Below, in pieces: positions 63,001 to 64,000 of a stretch of DNA of 64,000 nt. Origin of the DNA: Antedon mediterranea (Eukaryota; Echinodermata; Crinoidea; Comatulida; Antedonidae); assembly GCF_964355755.1 (NCBI RefSeq), contig NC_092678.1, positions 14,296,922 through 14,360,921 of the forward strand, read 5' to 3'. Numbering within the stretch: the first letter of the stretch is position 1; every line of letters begins with the position of its first letter. Made by a program: the position numbers and the translations under genes. The notes beneath the pieces are model-generated. The model worked only from the letters and a program-made list of their open reading frames with translations, had not been told where the DNA came from and searched no databases.

Positions 63001-63606
63001 AATTTCTTGAAAGGACGGAAACACCCCGCTGCATGAATACATGCGTTCAAATAAACCTAGCTTAGACGTAGTAGACTATCTCACGAAGCAAGGTGCATCC
63101 GTAACAGCACTAAATAAGGTAATATATGGCTACAGATAAGTTATACGATTACACCTAACGTCGGCGAAATTATGTTTATGTATCTATTTTTAACCAAATT
63201 TAAAAATGTAATGTTTTGGTGTGATGTCACTTACAACAATGGCATCAAAATAATCAATAAGGATACGAATGAATTATGACCGGAAGAACACGCCGCGGAA
63301 TGTTCAAACGTTTCTATTCCAGTACGATTACTACAGTCAATATTACAACCTAACTATCTCATATTGCATCTTCCATAACACTCAACATCTCCTTACCACA
63401 ATACTAATTTTCGAATAGATTCCAATATATTCATGGTATGTGCTACTGTTATTTTTTACGTTTAATAATAAACTTCGTCATAATAATTTTTTTCTCTATA
63501 GGACGGAAACACCCCGCTGCATGAATACATGCGTTCAAATAAACCTACCTTAGAAGTAGTAAACTATCTCAAGAAACAAGGTGCTTCAATAACAGCACAA
63601 AATAAG
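42024..63606 (+). CDS. Ankyrin-repeat gene, 5' part, one repeat per exon (continues beyond the window)
   Basis: The likely start is ATG 42024 with donor ATGAG|gtgagt. It joins exon 42170 (acceptor ttacag) in phase to read MRLQHAFKVNDLQQIKEIC..., a first ankyrin-like helix pair. Then come repeat exons 43584-43688, 54910-55014, 55516-55620, 56879-56983, 57235-57345, 58411-58515, 58750-58860, 59894-59998, 60245-60355, 61943-62047, 62430-62534, 63014-63118 and 63502-63606. Each repeat exon starts at the ankyrin DGxTPLH position, is phase 0 at both ends, and is 105 or 111 nt. The product would be a cytoplasmic ankyrin scaffold. The repeat consensus is loose (EYMRSNKP in place of the usual AA..GH..), so binding partners cannot be inferred. 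The donor of exon 42170 is unresolved (phase 1 at 42318, or phase 0 at KTKD|gtgata). Confidence 0.75.
42170..42318 (+). CDS. First ankyrin-like exon
   Basis: Reads LQHAFKVNDLQQIKEICKR, then EPDILKTKDVIRQNNDRTPI. The helix-turn-helix and the following DRTPI fit an ankyrin start. 3' boundary uncertain (see the gene entry). Confidence 0.55.
42895..43025 (+). pseudogene. Exon-less duplicate of ankyrin intron flanks
   Basis: 42895-42993 matches 43480-43583 up to the acceptor (gattataatatctttctg). It then jumps directly to post-donor-like sequence (gtaatgtacacaaaatcata, compare 44209). The exon itself is gone, leaving fused intron flanks. Confidence 0.45.
43584..43688 (+). CDS. Ankyrin repeat exon (early type)
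   Basis: Acceptor ttctag, donor gtaaca, 105 nt, phase 0. LEYTPLHDYLLCDN, then STTEIVDYLIQHGAPVTSQNE: a recognisable ankyrin repeat (TPLH...VDYLIQHGA). Confidence 0.75.
44115..44212 (+). pseudogene. Dead ankyrin exon with frameshift
   Basis: Acceptor ttctag and YGDTTLHRYLRYSNSNSD are kept, but the frame then slips (an indel near 44175) and no donor remains at the expected place. Homologous to exon 43584-43688. Confidence 0.6.
44428..45759 (+). mobile_element. Helitron-like non-autonomous element (1.33 kb) with a visible empty site
   Basis: Starts TCTATATATAAATT after A 44427. Ends in a hairpin (CTAGAGGG.GAGC ... GCTC.CCCTCTAG) finishing with CTAG 45756-45759 and followed by T 45760. The flanks 44352-44427 and 45760-45895 together match one continuous sequence at 43141-43340, where cattgca is directly followed by taaagtc: an unoccupied paralogous site. 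Insertion between A and T without target duplication, 5' TC and 3' CTRR with a hairpin are Helitron hallmarks. It has a C-run at 45299-45310 and no Rep/helicase. Confidence 0.75.
45900..48120. other. Long intron or intergenic stretch without recognised genes
   Basis: No supported exon. A ~45-bp segment near 47402-47447 (rich in ggctacgttagcgttacgg) recurs inverted at 52736-52780. A GC-richer patch at 47010-47110 (accgcccgttttat ... cacatcacgtgtg) could be regulatory. Confidence 0.4.
48226..50205. repeat. 19-bp minisatellite in two blocks, stop-free in all six frames
   Basis: Unit GTACCCTGCCACYGTTTTT, with a longer variant containing CAGCTGCCATCG. Blocks are 48226-49290 and 49462-50205, with non-repeat sequence between. 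The unit length is not a multiple of three and contains no stop on either strand, so arrays give overlapping frames of up to 266 residues on both strands, each with a 19-residue period (FCTLPPFLYPATVFVPCHR on +, GTKTVAGYKNGGRVQKRWQ on -). A higher-order segment (accctccactg ... ctgctcatttt) recurs at 48950, 49146 and 49594. Confidence 0.93.
49340..49470. repeat. Segment shared with 52248-52500
   Basis: gaaagatatactttcccattaaat, and later aagtatttattcctgta and gcgaactattgtataaaat, occur in the same order at 52248-52495, where an extra ~110 bp lies between. A dispersed repeat or an old duplication. Confidence 0.7.
50493..51200. repeat. Direct duplication ~500 bp apart
   Basis: 50493-50711 and 50994-51200 share atgcatattctctgttatac, catcctttaacatt and agattatccttttt in order. 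T-rich on the + strand, no coding content. Confidence 0.8.
51200..52780. other. No supported gene
   Basis: A short - strand frame at 52141-51932 reads MAGGHLVDNVQQQQTYIIDT but has no domain and no clear splice context. 52248-52500 is the repeat shared with 49340-49470. 52736-52780 is an inverted copy of ~47402-47447. Confidence 0.4.
52784..53045 (+). mobile_element. tRNA-derived SINE
   Basis: The head has TTGCTGAGTGGTTAAGAC (box A type) and, 30-odd bases on, GGGTTCGAGGCTC (box B type). The body contains tcttctgggataaggacgat and aaaccgtaggtcc, resembling the conserved central part of SINEs widespread in marine animals. Acceptor stem incomplete, so not a tRNA gene. The 3' limit is approximate. 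Confidence 0.65.
53050..54260. other. Intronic stretch without recognised exons
   Basis: Within the long intron of the ankyrin gene if that gene is continuous. Near 53515 lies gattttgggggcaatacatc, an inverted relic of the family seen at 29415. Confidence 0.4.
54270..54460 (+). pseudogene. Degenerate C-type ankyrin exon and its downstream flank
   Basis: PVDPTLKLFIRLI resembles YVKPTLGIVTNLI of the C-type exons. The following 130 bases (agcgttcgtggtatggag, attatccgcatcg) match the sequence after the C exons at 57500, 59020 and 60510. No intact splice sites. Confidence 0.5.
54910..55014 (+). CDS. Ankyrin exon, A type (copy 1)
   Basis: Acceptor ctacag, donor gtaatt, 105 nt, phase 0. NGNTPLHEYMRSNGPKL, then EVVNYLTKQGALVAALNK. 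A full 33-35-residue ankyrin unit with TPLH and V..LL.-GA-like positions. Confidence 0.8.
55516..55620 (+). CDS. Ankyrin exon, A type (copy 2)
   Basis: 105 nt, phase 0, 606 bp after copy 1 with homologous intron sequence. NGNTPLHEYMRSNKPTL, then EVLDYLTKQGASVTALNK. Confidence 0.8.
55707..55790 (-). mobile_element. Inverted copy of the hairpin-ended (GACAGACC)n element
   Basis: agtcgcgtgg ... ggtcggtcggtctgtctgtc ... ccggtatcactatgcg is the reverse complement of the element form at 30340-30470. It interrupts ankyrin intron sequence. Confidence 0.7.
56015..56105 (+). pseudogene. Dead C-type ankyrin exon
   Basis: atgctctacatacacatctaa ... aacctacgttaggaatagtgac matches C exons at 57247 onward, but the acceptor, the GATGGAAGC start and the end (LIKLGVS...) are deleted. 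Confidence 0.7.
56400..56690 (+). mobile_element. LINE-like 3' end remnant carried in every B/C block
   Basis: The frame reads LKDIGNHNQFKYTLNKHIF followed by non-coding sequence ending tgtaatacagtattgatgaatgagc, like the terminus of CR1/L2-type LINEs. Copies at 57932-58205 and 59400-59690 sit at the same place in the other blocks, so it was there before the block duplications. Confidence 0.35.
56879..56983 (+). CDS. Ankyrin exon, B type (copy 1)
   Basis: Acceptor ttcacag, donor gtaatt, 105 nt, phase 0. NGYTPIDIYLERDEVKL, then EILYCLITNGESPTLPKE. Confidence 0.78.
57235..57345 (+). CDS. Ankyrin exon, C type (copy 1)
   Basis: Acceptor tttttttag, donor gtaaag, 111 nt, phase 0. DGSNALHIHLSGRYVKP, then TLGIVTNLIKLGVSQTLQNK. 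Confidence 0.78.
58411..58515 (+). CDS. Ankyrin exon, B type (copy 2)
   Basis: Nearly identical to 56879-56983 (1532 bp apart). D to N at DIYL/NIYL, E to D in RDEV/RDDV and T to A near the end. Splice sites intact. Confidence 0.78.
58750..58860 (+). CDS. Ankyrin exon, C type (copy 2)
   Basis: 111 nt, phase 0; EGSNALHIHLSGRYVKP, then TLEIVTNLIKLGVSPTLQNK. Splice sites intact. Confidence 0.78.
59894..59998 (+). CDS. Ankyrin exon, B type (copy 3)
   Basis: 1483 bp after copy 2. First residue Y instead of N (YGYTPINIYL); otherwise as copy 2. Confidence 0.78.
60245..60355 (+). CDS. Ankyrin exon, C type (copy 3)
   Basis: 111 nt, phase 0; EGSNALHIHLSGRYVKP, then TLGIVTNLIKLGVSPTLQNK. Confidence 0.78.
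60680..60985 (-). mobile_element. tRNA-derived SINE inserted in the third B/C block
   Basis: The - strand head (60975 leftwards) reads GTGGCGCAGTGGTTAGAGC (box A type) and, further on, GGTTCAAGCCCGG (box B type), followed by a body. It is absent at the homologous position of the second block (59160). The flanks tggcctacgta and tgccttacata look like a target duplication. Confidence 0.75.
61374..61476 (+). pseudogene. Dead A-type ankyrin exon
   Basis: The sequence is close to live A exons (GNTPLHEYMRSNKSTL), but the acceptor AG is TG, about 5 bases are deleted in the GASVTA region (ggtgcttacagcac), and the donor is GC (aaggcaata). Three independent lesions. Confidence 0.8.
61943..62047 (+). 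CDS. Ankyrin exon, A type (copy 3)
   Basis: Acceptor tgaaag, donor gtaaaa, phase 0; DGNTPLHECMRSNEPIL, then EVVDYLTKQGASVTALNK. Confidence 0.75.
62430..62534 (+). CDS. Ankyrin exon, A type (copy 4)
   Basis: Acceptor ctatag, donor gtaata, phase 0; DRNTPLHGYMRSNKPTL, then EVVNYLTMKGASITALNK. Confidence 0.75.
63014..63118 (+). CDS. Ankyrin exon, A type (copy 5)
   Basis: 1071 bp after copy 3 with the same intron sequence; DGNTPLHEYMRSNKPSL, then DVVDYLTKQGASVTALNK. Confidence 0.75.
63502..63606 (+). CDS. Ankyrin exon, A type (copy 6)
   Basis: 1072 bp after copy 4; DGNTPLHEYMRSNKPTL, then EVVNYLKKQGASITAQNK. Donor gtgata. The sequence after 63900 repeats what precedes copy 5, so another A exon is predicted just past the window. 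Confidence 0.75.
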
Positions 63607-64000
63607 GTGATATAAGTCTAGAAATAATGTTTATGATTACACCTATAACGTACGTATGATCTGCACCGCAAAAATATTTTATCCACTTTATTTCATATCA
63701 TATTACAATTGATTGAGATATTTGGAATTACTTGCTGCAATAATATTATTATTTAGTAGTAATTAAACAAGATCCTACAGTTATTGTGAGATTGGTATAT
63801 TGACTAAGTTTTATGTGGTCATGTCATTATAAAACAGCTGAATTTAGAATCATGACAGAAAGCAGTGTTCACATTAATCTGTATGTATAAACTACATGAT
63901 TATGATTTCTTTTATGATTCTGTAAAATTACAATATAAGAGACAATTGATATAATTCGGTCTACGTTCACAGGATATGCACAAGAAAAACGTTTTATTTA

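Overview
This is a 64 kb piece of an AT-rich, intron-bearing animal genome. Coding sequence sits in short exons flanked by GT/AG, and most of the DNA is intron, intergenic sequence and transposon debris. A marine invertebrate deuterostome, most likely an echinoderm, is the best guess. The reasons are death-effector (DED) and COR domains in one gene, a Gypsy element with integrase ahead of reverse transcriptase (a 'Gmr1' layout described from deuterostomes), tRNA-derived SINEs of a type common in marine animals, and recurrent AGGCCTA-rich non-coding DNA. The species assignment is inference.

Layout. (1) 1-6640, + strand: the 3' half of a multi-exon gene encoding a COR domain, a VPE-rich linker and two tandem DED-like domains, ending at 6021 and followed by an ~89-bp tandem repeat. 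(2) 7.7-11.4 kb, - strand: an FGF-like exon and the last two exons of a protein with an acidic tail, separated by a 5'-inverted LINE, a tandem repeat and a SINE relic. (3) 13.9-31 kb: an old tandem array of a ~2.5-3 kb non-coding unit (at least three copies), broken up by later insertions: a Helitron-like element, a second 5'-inverted LINE, a LINE/SINE 3' end and a Mutator-like TIR element. A small three-exon coiled-coil gene (- strand, 23.7-24.5 kb) lies between two of the copies. (4) 31.0-41.5 kb: a decayed Tx1/L1-type LINE on the - strand, with a Gmr1-type Gypsy LTR retrotransposon (+ strand) inserted into its ORF1. Both outlines, the target duplications and the reading frame across the empty site can be read directly. 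(5) 42.0-64 kb, + strand: the 5' end and a long array of one-repeat-per-exon ankyrin exons, nearly all 105 or 111 nt and phase 0. Exons and introns have been duplicated together in blocks, and there are several dead exons. Its large intron holds a second Helitron-like element, a ~2 kb 19-bp minisatellite that is open in every frame, and a SINE. The gene runs off the right edge.

How it fits together. The two main host genes lie on the same strand and could be neighbours in one innate-immune-like family: proteins with N-terminal ankyrin repeats, a Roc-COR core and C-terminal death-fold domains are known. Here the left gene shows the C-terminal half of such a design and the right gene the N-terminal half. 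That they are paralogues is inference. The order of events can partly be read from nesting: tandem unit duplication, then LINE insertions into individual units, then the Gypsy inside the Tx1-like LINE; and ankyrin exon block duplication, then a SINE in one block only.
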